Origin: UBA652 sp964598235
GTDB taxonomy: Bacteria > Pseudomonadota > Gammaproteobacteria > Nitrosococcales > Methylophagaceae
Length of the DNA: 36,402 bases
NCBI GenBank assembly: GCA_964598235.1
Contig: CAZRAY010000015.1
Coordinates: forward strand, 1-36,402
Direction: 5' to 3'
Numbering within the stretch: position 1 is the stretch's first letter; the number at the start of each line of letters is the position of its first letter. The position numbers were made by a program, and so were the translations under genes. Below are positions 16,317-24,980 of the stretch, piece after piece. Under the pieces are notes generated by a model. The model made no database searches, was not told the origin of the DNA, and worked only from the letters and a program-made list of their open reading frames with translations.

Positions 16317-17825
16317 ATGTGCGGAATTATTGGTATTTTTGGCCAATCAGAAGTGAATCAATCTTTATATGATGGGTTGACGGTATTACAACATCGTGGC
16401 CAAGATGCCGCGGGTATTGTTACCTGCGATACAAGTGGCCAGCTTTTCTTACGCAAAGATAATGGGTTAGTTAAAGATGTATTCCGAACGCGACATATGT
16501 TGGGTTTACGAGGTAATATGGGCATTGGTCATGTGCGTTACCCTACGGCAGGTTGCTCAACATCAGCTGAAGCACAGCCCTTTTATGTGAACTCCCCCTA
16601 TGGAATTGTATTGGCGCATAATGGCAATTTAACCAATACGCAAGAACTAAAAGAAGCATTATTCCGTAGTGATCGTCGGCACCTGAATACGACCTCGGAC
16701 TCTGAAGTATTGTTAAATGTATTAGCACACGAATTACAAGAAATTAATACCTTAGCACCTACGCCAGATGATATTTTTCAAGCGGTTTCAGAAGTTTATA
16801 ATCGTGTAAGTGGTGCCTATGCTGCAGTGGCGATGGTGGTGGGGGTAGGCTTATTAGGGTTTAGAGACCCTTATGGGATCCGACCTGCCGTTATTGGCAA
16901 ACGAACCACGCTGAAAGGCGACGAATATATTATCGCATCGGAAAGTGTGGCGATTGATATGCTTGCATTTGAATTTGTGCGTGATATTGCACCTGGTGAA
17001 TGTGTATTAATTGATATGGATGGTAAGCTGCATACGTCACAATGTGCTGAAAAGGCAGTCAGATCACCGTGTTTATTTGAGTATGTATATTTTGCACGGC
17101 CAGATTCTATGATTGATGGTATCTCTGTTCATAAGAGCCGTTTACGGATGGGCAGCGCTTTAGCAGCAAAGATTAAGAGACAGTTTCCAGAGCTTGATAT
17201 TGATGTGGTGATGCCGATTCCAGATACGAGTCGGAGTGCGGCACTGCAGTTATCAATTGATTTGGAACTGCCTTATAGTGAAGGCTTTATCAAAAATCGC
17301 TATATTGGCCGGACATTTATTATGCCAGGGCAAACTCAACGCCGTAAATCAGTGCGTCAAAAGCTGAACGCTATTGGTTTAGAATTTGAAGGTAAAAATG
17401 TATTGTTGGTTGATGATTCTATCGTGCGAGGTACAACCTCACAGCAAATTGTACAGATGGCACGTGATGCGGGCGCGAAAAAAGTATTTTTCGCGTCAGC
17501 AGCACCACCCGTGCGGTACTCGAATGTGTATGGTATTGATATGCCGTCAGTTCAGGAATTAGTCGCGCATGATCGTAATGTTGAGCAAATTAATCAAGAG
17601 TTGGGTGCTGATTGGTTGATTTATCAAGATTTAGATGACTTAATTGCCGCGGTAGACATAAAAGATAAGGTCGATAGGTTTGATACTTCATGTTTTGATG
17701 CGGATTATGTGACAGGTGATATTGATACTGCATATTTAAGTGAATTGCATAATAAACGAAATGATCAGTCAAAACAAGACTTAGAAAAGTCCAATGAAAT
17801 TATTGAGTTGCATAATACTAATTAA
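16317..17825 (+). CDS. purF: Amidophosphoribosyltransferase
   Basis: Catalyses the first committed step of purine synthesis, forming phosphoribosylamine from PRPP and glutamine. The protein begins MCGIIGIFG, so Cys2 becomes the N-terminal nucleophile of the glutaminase domain after Met removal; GHVRYPTAG and AHNGNLTN are also glutaminase motifs. The PRPP-binding loop VLLVDDSIVRGTTS starts at residue 362 with D366-D367. At 502 residues it has normal length. No PurR-type operator was recognised upstream. It ends the dedD-cvpA-purF run, followed by 138 non-coding bases holding the yceD promoter. Confidence 0.98.
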   Translation: MCGIIGIFGQSEVNQSLYDGLTVLQHRGQDAAGIVTCDTSGQLFLRKDNGLVKDVFRTRHMLGLRGNMGIGHVRYPTAGCSTSAEAQPFYVNSPYGIVLAHNGNLTNTQELKEALFRSDRRHLNTTSDSEVLLNVLAHELQEINTLAPTPDDIFQAVSEVYNRVSGAYAAVAMVVGVGLLGFRDPYGIRPAVIGKRTTLKGDEYIIASESVAIDMLAFEFVRDIAPGECVLIDMDGKLHTSQCAEKAVRSPCLFEYVYFARPDSMIDGISVHKSRLRMGSALAAKIKRQFPELDIDVVMPIPDTSRSAALQLSIDLELPYSEGFIKNRYIGRTFIMPGQTQRRKSVRQKLNAIGLEFEGKNVLLVDDSIVRGTTSQQIVQMARDAGAKKVFFASAAPPVRYSNVYGIDMPSVQELVAHDRNVEQINQELGADWLIYQDLDDLIAAVDIKDKVDRFDTSCFDADYVTGDIDTAYLSELHNKRNDQSKQDLEKSNEIIELHNTN

Positions 17826-17924
17826 GTGAATTATGACTGTATTTTATGGCTTGAATGGTATCTTTTGTGTTGATGTTGAGGTCGCTTTTGATGGCGGTGT
17901 AATGCAGATGGCTATTTGATTATT

Positions 17925-17954
17925 TTGACAATATAGTGATGGATTCCGTATAAT
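17925..17954 (+). promoter_or_regulatory. Consensus sigma-70 promoter for yceD-rpmF-plsX-fabH
   Basis: A perfect TTGACA (17925-17930) and a perfect TATAAT (17949-17954) are separated by 18 bases. The expected start at about 17960-17961 is only three or four bases from the yceD ATG at 17964, so the transcript would be nearly leaderless. Confidence 0.85.
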
Positions 17955-17963
17955 TCCTCGGTT

Positions 17964-18491
17964 ATGCATCAAAAATTACCACTAGAAATTGAACCCCTTC
18001 GTTTAGCGAGACAAGGTCAAATATTGGCAGGTCAAATTTCAATCTCAAGGTTGAAGCGTTTACATCCTGGCCTAGCCGACGATACGGGTGATGTTAAAGT
18101 CGAACTTAGCTTTGGATTTGATGCGAGTAATAAGCCTTATGTGAAAGGCCAGTTTGAAGCCCAAGTGATGCTGGTGTGTGAACGGTGTTTAGAGTCCATG
18201 CCGTTTGATATTGAAATCAAGAACATAATGGGTATAGCGAAACATGAACACCATGTTGATGAAATGCCATCGTCATATGAACCATGGCTTATTGGCGAAG
18301 ATGGTGTTGTATTTTTAGCTGACATGATTGAAGACGAATTGATTTTGGCTTTACCGTTAGTGCCAAAACATGATTCAGCTTGTCTCCCTGCAGAAGCATG
18401 GCAGACTGCGGCATTAGAAGAAATTGAAGACGAAGCGCCGGAAAAAACAGGTTCTCCGTTTGATGTATTAGCTAGCTTAAAGTCAAAGTAA
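17964..18491 (+). CDS. yceD: Large ribosomal RNA subunit accumulation protein YceD (DUF177)
   Basis: A 175-residue protein of the DUF177 family, implicated in 23S rRNA accumulation and almost always encoded next to rpmF. The N-terminus LPLEIEPLRLARQ aligns with that of E. coli YceD and fixes the start. The paired cysteines CERC (72 and 75) and the DMIEDELILALPLVPKHDSAC segment are diagnostic, and the C-terminus PFDVLASLKSK matches the family end. There is no Shine-Dalgarno; the promoter lies so close that translation probably starts at or near the 5' end of the RNA. rpmF follows after 53 bases. Confidence 0.93.
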   Translation: MHQKLPLEIEPLRLARQGQILAGQISISRLKRLHPGLADDTGDVKVELSFGFDASNKPYVKGQFEAQVMLVCERCLESMPFDIEIKNIMGIAKHEHHVDEMPSSYEPWLIGEDGVVFLADMIEDELILALPLVPKHDSACLPAEAWQTAALEEIEDEAPEKTGSPFDVLASLKSK

Positions 18492-18544
18492 GCTGGTGAG
18501 AAGTTTAAATTTAAGTAAGTTGTAAATATTTAGGAGTTTTAACA

Positions 18545-18727
18545 ATGGCAGTTCAAAAAAGTAAAAAAAGCACATCACGTCGCGGCATGCGTCGTTCACA
18601 TGATGCATTAACTGAAACGACAATTTCAGTTGACACAACATCAGGTGAATTACACCGTCGTCACACGGTGACTGCAGATGGCTATTACCGTGGTCGTAAA
18701 GTTGTGCAAGGTAAAAGCGCCGAATAA
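18545..18727 (+). CDS. rpmF: 50S ribosomal protein L32
   Basis: A 60-residue basic ribosomal protein. The N-terminal VQKSKKSTSRRGMRRSHDAL and the central TTSGELHRRHTVTADGYYRGRKV are characteristic. There are no zinc-binding cysteines, as in the E. coli type. A strong Shine-Dalgarno AGGAGT lies nine bases before the ATG, in contrast to the upstream yceD. Cotranscription with yceD and plsX is the standard arrangement, linking ribosome and membrane-lipid synthesis. Confidence 0.97.
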   Translation: MAVQKSKKSTSRRGMRRSHDALTETTISVDTTSGELHRRHTVTADGYYRGRKVVQGKSAE

Positions 18728-18739
18728 AGGTATAAAGCC

Positions 18740-19759
18740 TTGAGTTTAACAATATCAATAGACGCAATGGGTGGGGATCATGGCCTTGAGGCTGTGATCC
18801 CTGCTGTTATTAGCGTGCAAGCAGAACAGCCTGATGTGACTTTCATTTTGGTGGGCGATGCAGAGACGGTGCAAGCCAAACTGCAGGAGCATGGCAAAGT
18901 GGATGATCCTCGGATTGTTGTTCATCATGCCTCACAGCAAGTCGCAATGGATGAATCACCTGCGGTGGCGTTACGGTCTAAAAAAGATTCCTCGATGCGC
19001 GTGGCGATTAACCTTGTGAAAGAGGGCACGGCTGCGGCGTGTGTGAGCTCTGGTAACACTGGCGCATTAATGGCGACGGCGCGATTTGTGTTGAAAACAT
19101 TGCCTGGTATTGAACGTCCCGCGATTATTTCAGCCTTGCCGACCATGAAAGGCCATACCTATGTGCTTGATTTAGGTGCAAATGTAGATTCCTCGGTTGA
19201 TCACTTAGTGCAATTTGCGGTGATGGGTTCCGTTTTAGCGGAATTGGTCGACGGTATAGAAAACCCGACAGTGGGCTTGCTCAATATCGGCGAAGAAGAG
19301 ATGAAAGGCAATGAGCGGGTAAAAGAAGCCGCTATTCAAATCGCGAAAACAGATCTTAATTACATTGGTTTTATTGAAGGTGATGCATTGTATCGTGGTG
19401 AAGTCGATGTTCTCGTCTGTGATGGTTTTGTTGGTAATGTCGCACTTAAATCAAGCGAAGGCGTGGTGCATATGATTCGCCATTTCCTACGTGAATCATT
19501 TAATCGCAATATTTTCACACGTTTTGCAGGTTTGATTGCATCACCTGTATTGAATCATTTTAAGAGAGAGCTTGATCCGCGTGCGCATAATGGTGCTAAT
19601 TTTATTGGCTTGCAAGGGATTGTGATTAAAAGTCATGGTGGGGCAGATGCGTTTGCCTTCTCTAATGCGATTAAAATTGCGATTATTGAAGCAGAGCATG
19701 ATGTACCGAATAAAATCAGTGAACATTTGGAATCCTTATTGGAAGGTCAGCTCGCGTGA
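18740..19759 (+). CDS. plsX: Phosphate acyltransferase PlsX
   Basis: Converts acyl-ACP to acyl-phosphate, the donor for PlsY in phospholipid synthesis, as a peripheral membrane enzyme. The 339-residue protein starts with the family hallmark ISIDAMGGDHG and includes SSMRVAINLVKEGTAAACVSSGNTGALM, LDLGANVD, LLNIGEEEMKGNE and VCDGFVGNVALK. The start codon is TTG at 18740, preceded by AAAGG at 18726-18730; no ATG or GTG fits the conserved N-terminus. The stop overlaps the fabH start by four bases (GTGA), which indicates translational coupling. Confidence 0.96.
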   Translation: MSLTISIDAMGGDHGLEAVIPAVISVQAEQPDVTFILVGDAETVQAKLQEHGKVDDPRIVVHHASQQVAMDESPAVALRSKKDSSMRVAINLVKEGTAAACVSSGNTGALMATARFVLKTLPGIERPAIISALPTMKGHTYVLDLGANVDSSVDHLVQFAVMGSVLAELVDGIENPTVGLLNIGEEEMKGNERVKEAAIQIAKTDLNYIGFIEGDALYRGEVDVLVCDGFVGNVALKSSEGVVHMIRHFLRESFNRNIFTRFAGLIASPVLNHFKRELDPRAHNGANFIGLQGIVIKSHGGADAFAFSNAIKIAIIEAEHDVPNKISEHLESLLEGQLA

Positions 19760-20721
19760 TCTATTCCAAGATTGTAGGTACAGGTAGTTATCTACCAGAA
19801 AAAATAGTAACAAATAAAGATTTAGAATCAATGGTTGATACCAGCGATGAATGGATCACTGAGCGTACGGGCATCAAAAAACGGCATATTGTAGCAGATG
19901 ACCAATCGACTACAGATTTGGCCACCATTGCGGCGCAAAATGCGATTGACGCAGCGGGTCTAGACAACCTTGATATTGATTTAATTATTGTGGCGACCTC
20001 CACGCCTGCTCGCGTCTTTCCGAGCACGGCTTGCTTAGTTCAAAATAAACTGAATATTCATGGTTGTCCTGCATTTGATATTCAGGCGGTGTGTACAGGG
20101 TTTGTCTATGCATTAGATATTGCTAATAAATTCATTCAAACGGGTGCGGCCAAAAATGCCTTAGTGATTGGTGCTGAAACGATGTCGCGTATCATTGATT
20201 GGACTGATCGTAATACCTGTGTTTTGTTTGGTGATGGGGCAGGTGCAGTTGTGTTACAGGCGTCGGAAGAACCAGGAATTTTATCGACGCATATTCATGC
20301 TGATGGCAAGTACAATGAATTGTTACAAGTTTCAAGCGGGGTAGGAGCAGAAGTTGCACTGGCAGATACGCCAGCATATGTCACTATGAAAGGTAATGAG
20401 GTGTTCAAAGTCGCCGTGAATACGCTTAGCCAAATTGCAGATGAAACATTAGCAAGTAATAATATTGCCAAATCAGATCTAGATTGGCTCGTGCCTCATC
20501 AGGCAAATATTAGAATTATTACCGCCACAGCAAAGAAACTTAATATGACAATGGATCAAGTAGTTGTCACGGTTGATGAACATGCAAACACGTCTGCAGC
20601 AACGATTCCATTAGCATTGGACACGGCAGTACGCGATGGGCGTATTAAACGTGGTGAGACACTATTGCTCGAAGCATTTGGTGGCGGGTTTACTTGGGGC
20701 TCTGCACTCATAAAGTATTAG
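19756..20721 (+). CDS. fabH: 3-oxoacyl-ACP synthase III
   Basis: Starts type II fatty acid synthesis by condensing acetyl-CoA with malonyl-ACP. The 321-residue protein has the complete catalytic triad Cys113 (DIQAVCTGF), His248 (VPHQANIRI) and Asn278 (EHANTSAATIP), plus the C-terminal LLEAFGGGFTWGSALI. The start is GTG at 19756, overlapping the plsX stop. Its presence between plsX and fabD follows the E. coli order; in Pseudomonas fabH is not in this cluster. Confidence 0.97.
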   Translation: MIYSKIVGTGSYLPEKIVTNKDLESMVDTSDEWITERTGIKKRHIVADDQSTTDLATIAAQNAIDAAGLDNLDIDLIIVATSTPARVFPSTACLVQNKLNIHGCPAFDIQAVCTGFVYALDIANKFIQTGAAKNALVIGAETMSRIIDWTDRNTCVLFGDGAGAVVLQASEEPGILSTHIHADGKYNELLQVSSGVGAEVALADTPAYVTMKGNEVFKVAVNTLSQIADETLASNNIAKSDLDWLVPHQANIRIITATAKKLNMTMDQVVVTVDEHANTSAATIPLALDTAVRDGRIKRGETLLLEAFGGGFTWGSALIKY

Positions 20722-20750
20722 AAAACAAGTATTAACAGACGAGACTTAAA

Positions 20751-21689
20751 ATGAAAGTAGCTTTTTTGTTCCCTGGTCAGGGCTCCCAATCTGTCGGCAT
20801 GTTATCTGCCTTGGCAGAACAATTCCCCCTAGTAAATGAAACTTTTTCAGAAGCATCGGATGTTTTGAATTATGATCTATGGAAATTAGTTTCAACCGGC
20901 CCAGAAGCCGATTTAAACCAAACAGATCGTACGCAACCCGCTATGTTGGCGGCAGGTATTGCGACATGGCGCGTTTGGCAAGAAAATTCTGATATTACCC
21001 CTTCTTATTTAGCAGGTCATAGCCTTGGCGAATATACTGCTTTAGTTGCCGCGGGCGCTTTAGGCTTTGCTGAAGCAGTTAAATTAGTGGCTGATCGTGG
21101 TCGTTATATGCAAGCAGCGGTGCCGGCAGGTGAAGGCGCGATGGCGGCAATTTTAGGCTTAGATGATGATGTGGTTATCGCACTATGTGAGAACAGTGCT
21201 ACGTATGGTGTGGTGGAGGCAGTGAATTTTAATTCGCCAGGCCAAGTGGTGATTGCGGGAAGCGCTACTGCAGTGAATGCAGCGATTGCATTGGCAACAG
21301 AGCAAGGGGCTAAACGCGCCTTATTATTGCCCGTAAGTGTCCCTTCGCATTGTGCGTTGATGGCGCCAGCGGCAGCGCAATTAACGGAAAGGCTTGCTGG
21401 GATTACATTAAACTCACCGACGATACCCGTTATTCAAAATGTAATGGCGCAAGTATCAAATGATATTGAAGAAATCCGTGACTTATTAGCGCGACAAGTA
21501 CAATCACCAGTACGTTGGGTAGAAACGGTGCAATATATGGCGTCGGAAGGTGTGGATACACTGGTTGAATCTGGCCCCGGGAAAGTGCTTGCAGGTTTAA
21601 CAAAACGAATTGACCGCTCATTAACGGCTTTGCCCGTGTTTGACGTCTCATCCCTCGAAAAAGCCGTAGCGGCAACAACAGGAGAATAA
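20751..21689 (+). CDS. fabD: Malonyl CoA-acyl carrier protein transacylase
   Basis: Loads malonyl groups from CoA onto ACP. The 312-residue protein opens with FLFPGQGSQSVGM and has the nucleophile motif GHSLGEY (Ser91), the catalytic His201 (VSVPSHCALM), and VEAVNFNSPGQVVIAG. GPGKVLAGLTKRI near the C-terminus is also conserved. It is 29 bases after fabH, and its stop is one base from the fabG ATG, so fabD and fabG are cotranslated. Confidence 0.97.
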   Translation: MKVAFLFPGQGSQSVGMLSALAEQFPLVNETFSEASDVLNYDLWKLVSTGPEADLNQTDRTQPAMLAAGIATWRVWQENSDITPSYLAGHSLGEYTALVAAGALGFAEAVKLVADRGRYMQAAVPAGEGAMAAILGLDDDVVIALCENSATYGVVEAVNFNSPGQVVIAGSATAVNAAIALATEQGAKRALLLPVSVPSHCALMAPAAAQLTERLAGITLNSPTIPVIQNVMAQVSNDIEEIRDLLARQVQSPVRWVETVQYMASEGVDTLVESGPGKVLAGLTKRIDRSLTALPVFDVSSLEKAVAATTGE

Positions 21690-21690
21690 A

Positions 21691-22440
21691 ATGAGTTTAC
21701 CTTTATCAGATAAAGTGGCCTTGGTGACGGGCGCAACACGTGGCATTGGGCGGGCGATTGCAATTAGTTTAGGTGAGCAAGGGGCTACCGTTATCGGTAC
21801 AGCAACATCACCTACAGGCGCAGAAACAATCAGTGCTTTTTTAGCTGAGAATAATATTCAAGGTGCAGGGATGGTATTGAATGTCACGGATGATGCTTCC
21901 ATCGAAACCATTATTGCCGATATAGAATCAAACTTTTCAGCACCTGATATCCTCGTAAACAATGCGGGCATCACCCGCGATAATTTGTTAATGCGGATGA
22001 AAGATGATGAATGGGATGACATTATGAACACCAACCTTCGTCCTATTTATAAGATCAGCAAACGCTGCTTGCGTGCAATGACAAAAGCACGTTGGGGTCG
22101 AATCATTAATATCACATCGGTTGTGGGTGTGATGGGCAATGCAGGCCAAACAAATTATTCAGCCGCGAAAGCAGGGGTGATTGGTTTTAGTAAATCATTA
22201 GCAAGAGAAGTAGGCATGCGCGGAATTACAGTTAATTCTGTTGCTCCTGGTTTTATTGATACAGATATGACCAGTGGTTTATCGGATGATCATAAAGATG
22301 CTTTATTGCAAAATGTGCCAGTGAAACGCCTTGGTCAGCCTGAAGAAATTGCAGCGGCAGTACGTTTTCTGGCCAGCCCTGATGCGGGATATATCACTGG
22401 CGAGACGCTGAATGTGAATGGCGGGATGTACATGCAGTGA
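21691..22440 (+). CDS. fabG: 3-oxoacyl-ACP reductase
   Basis: NADPH-dependent short-chain dehydrogenase that carries out the first reduction of each elongation cycle. The 249-residue protein has the cofactor loop TGATRGIG (13-20), NNAG (90-93), the active-site Ser143, Tyr156 and Lys160 (NYSAAKAG), and the C-terminal ITGETLNVNGGMYMQ typical of FabG. It starts one base after fabD. The 131 bases that follow carry a promoter-like element and a palindrome ahead of acpP. Confidence 0.97.
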   Translation: MSLPLSDKVALVTGATRGIGRAIAISLGEQGATVIGTATSPTGAETISAFLAENNIQGAGMVLNVTDDASIETIIADIESNFSAPDILVNNAGITRDNLLMRMKDDEWDDIMNTNLRPIYKISKRCLRAMTKARWGRIINITSVVGVMGNAGQTNYSAAKAGVIGFSKSLAREVGMRGITVNSVAPGFIDTDMTSGLSDDHKDALLQNVPVKRLGQPEEIAAAVRFLASPDAGYITGETLNVNGGMYMQ

Positions 22441-22445
22441 TTGCC

Positions 22446-22454
22446 TGATATAAT
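22446..22454 (+). promoter_or_regulatory. Extended -10 promoter for acpP
   Basis: TGATATAAT is a perfect extended -10 element (TGnTATAAT), beginning six bases after the fabG stop. Extended -10 promoters need little -35 contact, and none is evident. It would give acpP a leader of roughly 110 bases. Confidence 0.5.
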
Positions 22455-22530
22455 AGGTGCAAATTTAGTTGATTTTTTGAGCACAAACTATTTATCATAT
22501 AGCTTGTCTCACCCGTGATGGCACGATGAA

Positions 22531-22540
22531 GTGTTAACAC
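22531..22540 (+). promoter_or_regulatory. Palindrome in the acpP leader
   Basis: GTGTTAACAC is a perfect 10-base dyad, 31 bases before the acpP ATG. It could be an operator for a fatty-acid regulator, but it does not match the E. coli FadR or Pseudomonas PsrA sites that I know. Chance is possible at this length. Confidence 0.25.
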
Positions 22541-22571
22541 ATTATGTTTTAAACCATTAAAGGAAAAAATT

Positions 22572-22808
22572 ATGAGTGATATTGAAGCACGCGTTAAAGG
22601 TATCGTTGTTGAGCAATTAGGTGTTAGCGAAGATGAAGTTAAACCAGATGCCTCTTTCATCGATGATCTCGGTGCGGACTCATTGGACACTGTTGAATTA
22701 GTAATGGCGCTTGAAGAAGAATTTGAATGTGAAATTCCAGATGAAGAAGCTGAGAAAATCACAACATTAAAGCAAGCAGTTGATTACGTTAATTCTGCAC
22801 AAGCTTAA
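22572..22808 (+). CDS. acpP: Acyl carrier protein
   Basis: A 78-residue acidic carrier whose Ser37 (DDLGADSLDTVELVMALEE) receives the phosphopantetheine arm holding growing acyl chains. The four-helix pattern and length are standard, and a strong Shine-Dalgarno AAAGGAAAAA precedes the ATG. It lies between a promoter-bearing gap and a strong hairpin, which fits the need for far more ACP than for the enzymes encoded around it. Confidence 0.98.
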   Translation: MSDIEARVKGIVVEQLGVSEDEVKPDASFIDDLGADSLDTVELVMALEEEFECEIPDEEAEKITTLKQAVDYVNSAQA

Positions 22809-22826
22809 TCGTCAATCTTTTATGAT

Positions 22827-22862
22827 AAGGCCGCCTAACGTATAATTACGTTAGGCGGCCTT
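22827..22862 (+). terminator. Perfect 16-bp hairpin after acpP
   Basis: AAGGCCGCCTAACGTA (22827-22842) pairs exactly with TACGTTAGGCGGCCTT (22847-22862) around a TAAT loop. The U-rich tail is weak (ACTATTTC), so partial termination or 3'-end protection of acpP mRNA is more likely than a full stop before fabF. Confidence 0.72.
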
Positions 22863-22899
22863 ACTATTTCTGAGCCGCATAAAAGTAAAGGAAAAGTTC

Positions 22900-24141
22900 A
22901 TGCCAGAACGCCGCGTTGTAGTAACAGGAATGGGTGCCGTGACCCCAGTTGGAAATAATGTTGCAGAAAGTTGGAAAAATATTTTAGCAGGGAAGAGTGG
23001 AGTAGCGCCGATCACGTTATTTGATGTGACTAATTCTGCGACTAAATTTGCTGCAAATATCAAAAACTTTGATATTACTTCTTTTATCCCGCGTAAAGAT
23101 GCAAAAAAAATGGATTCATTTATTCATTATGGAATTGTTGCGGGAATGGAAGCGATTGAAGATTCAGGATTAATTGTTACTGATGAAAATGCCGAACGAA
23201 TTGGTGTTGCAGTTGGCTCAGGCATTGGTGGTTTACCTAGTATTGAGGCGGGACATAATAGTTACCTAGATGGTGGACCACGTAAAATCACCCCGTTTTT
23301 TGTACCGAGTACGATTGTAAATATGGTGTCGGGAAACCTATCAATTCAATATGGCTTAAAAGGGCCTAATATTGCGATTGCGACAGCATGTTCAAGTGGC
23401 GTACATAACATTACAACCGCTTGTCGGATGATTCAATACGGTGATGTAGAAGTCATGGTTGCAGGGGGGGCGGAAATGGCTAGCTGCCCAATAGGTTTGG
23501 GTGGCTTTTCAGCAGCACGCGCTTTATCAAAACGTAATGATGATCCTGAAGCAGCTAGTCGTCCATGGGATAAAGATAGAGATGGTTTTGTACTGGGGGA
23601 TGGTGCTGGCGTCATTGTTTTAGAAGAATATGAACATGCAAAAGCACGTGGCGCAAAGATTTATGCTGAATTAATTGGTTCTGGTATGAGCGGTGATGCT
23701 TATCATATAACGCTGCCATCACCTGGTGGTGAGGGTGCTGCTCGGAGCATGAAAAATGCAATGAAAGATGCGGGTTTGGAAGGCGATGCGATAGACTATA
23801 TTAATGCCCATGGCACGTCGACACCTGCAGGTGATATTGCAGAAACACAAGCTGTCAAACTTGCCCTAGGCGAGAATAATGCCGCGGATACGGTAGTGAG
23901 TTCAACTAAATCTATGATTGGCCATCTATTAGGCGCGGCAGGGGCGGTGGAGGCTATATTTAGTATCTTGGCGATTCGTGATCAAATTGCACCCCCAACA
24001 ATTAACCTAGACAATCCTGACCCAGCATGTGATTTAGATTATGTGCCGCATAAGGCACGTCCAATGTCGATTGATGTGACAATGTCCAATTCCTTTGGAT
24101 TTGGTGGCACTAACGGCACTGTTATCTTTAAGAAAATATAA
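22900..24141 (+). CDS. fabF: 3-oxoacyl-ACP synthase II
   Basis: Elongating beta-ketoacyl synthase. The 413-residue thiolase-fold protein has the nucleophile Cys164 (ATACSSGVHNI), the two catalytic histidines in NAHGTSTPAGD and STKSMIGHLLGAAG, and the C-terminal NSFGFGGTNGTVIFKKI. It starts RRVVVTGMGAVTPVG with a clear Shine-Dalgarno AAAGGAAAAG. The stop shares a base with the pabC ATG (TAATG), indicating coupling. Confidence 0.97.
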   Translation: MPERRVVVTGMGAVTPVGNNVAESWKNILAGKSGVAPITLFDVTNSATKFAANIKNFDITSFIPRKDAKKMDSFIHYGIVAGMEAIEDSGLIVTDENAERIGVAVGSGIGGLPSIEAGHNSYLDGGPRKITPFFVPSTIVNMVSGNLSIQYGLKGPNIAIATACSSGVHNITTACRMIQYGDVEVMVAGGAEMASCPIGLGGFSAARALSKRNDDPEAASRPWDKDRDGFVLGDGAGVIVLEEYEHAKARGAKIYAELIGSGMSGDAYHITLPSPGGEGAARSMKNAMKDAGLEGDAIDYINAHGTSTPAGDIAETQAVKLALGENNAADTVVSSTKSMIGHLLGAAGAVEAIFSILAIRDQIAPPTINLDNPDPACDLDYVPHKARPMSIDVTMSNSFGFGGTNGTVIFKKI

Positions 24142-24980
24142 TGATGATGATTCTTGTAAATGGTATAGAGAACGATCAATTGCCTGTCAGCGATCGTGGG
24201 TTGCAATATGGCGATGGTGTATTTGAAACCATTGCTTATCATAATGGGCAATTACGTTTTGTTAGTGCGCATTTAGATCGACTGGCACAGGGCTGCAAGC
24301 GATTAGGTATTGATTTCCAGCAACGCAAAACACTGAAAATAGAGTTGCATAAAATCTGCAATGAACTGGGTGCAGAAAACACACAAAATGCAGTGATTAA
24401 AATCATTGTGACCAGAGGGAGTGGGGGCCGCGGCTATCAAGTACAGCAAGGTGTTGAGCCAACGCGGATCCTTTCAGCACATCCTTGGCCATCTTATCCT
24501 GAAGATAATGCAAGAACGGGGGTGAATGTTCGCCTATGTCAGCAACGTTTAGTTGATAATCCCGCTCTAGCAGGGATTAAACACTTAAACCGCTTAGAAC
24601 AAATCCTAGCAAGAAATGAATGGGACGATGAAACAATTGCAGAAGGATTAATGTGTAATGCGCATGGTGATATTGTGGAGGGTACTTTTAGCAATATCTT
24701 CATGGTTAAATCAGGCATGCTGATTACACCACCATTGGACCGTTGCGGCATTGAAGGTATCACGCGCACCACGATTATGGATATTGCTGCAAAGGTCGGT
24801 ATTCCTTGTCACCAAGCTTACATTAGGCAGCAAGATTTGCTATCCGCAGATGAAGTCTTTATGTGTAATAGTGTTATTGGTATTTGGCCAATTAAGCAAA
24901 TTGATGAGCAATCTATCTCAGTTGGCGTGATCACCTCTCTGCTTCAAAAACAATTATCTTCTTTCGAGATTGTAGTTTGA
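24141..24980 (+). CDS. pabC: Aminodeoxychorismate lyase
   Basis: PLP-dependent fold-type IV enzyme that releases pyruvate from 4-amino-4-deoxychorismate to give p-aminobenzoate for folate. The 279-residue protein has SDRGLQYGDGVFETI near the N-terminus, the PLP lysine in LAGIKHLNRLEQIL (Lys147), EGTFSNIF and GIEGITR. Three ATGs in a row (24141, 24144, 24147) leave the exact start uncertain. It overlaps fabF by one base and mltG by four. The pabC-mltG-tmk-holB order is conserved across gammaproteobacteria. Confidence 0.94.
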   Translation: MMMILVNGIENDQLPVSDRGLQYGDGVFETIAYHNGQLRFVSAHLDRLAQGCKRLGIDFQQRKTLKIELHKICNELGAENTQNAVIKIIVTRGSGGRGYQVQQGVEPTRILSAHPWPSYPEDNARTGVNVRLCQQRLVDNPALAGIKHLNRLEQILARNEWDDETIAEGLMCNAHGDIVEGTFSNIFMVKSGMLITPPLDRCGIEGITRTTIMDIAAKVGIPCHQAYIRQQDLLSADEVFMCNSVIGIWPIKQIDEQSISVGVITSLLQKQLSSFEIVV

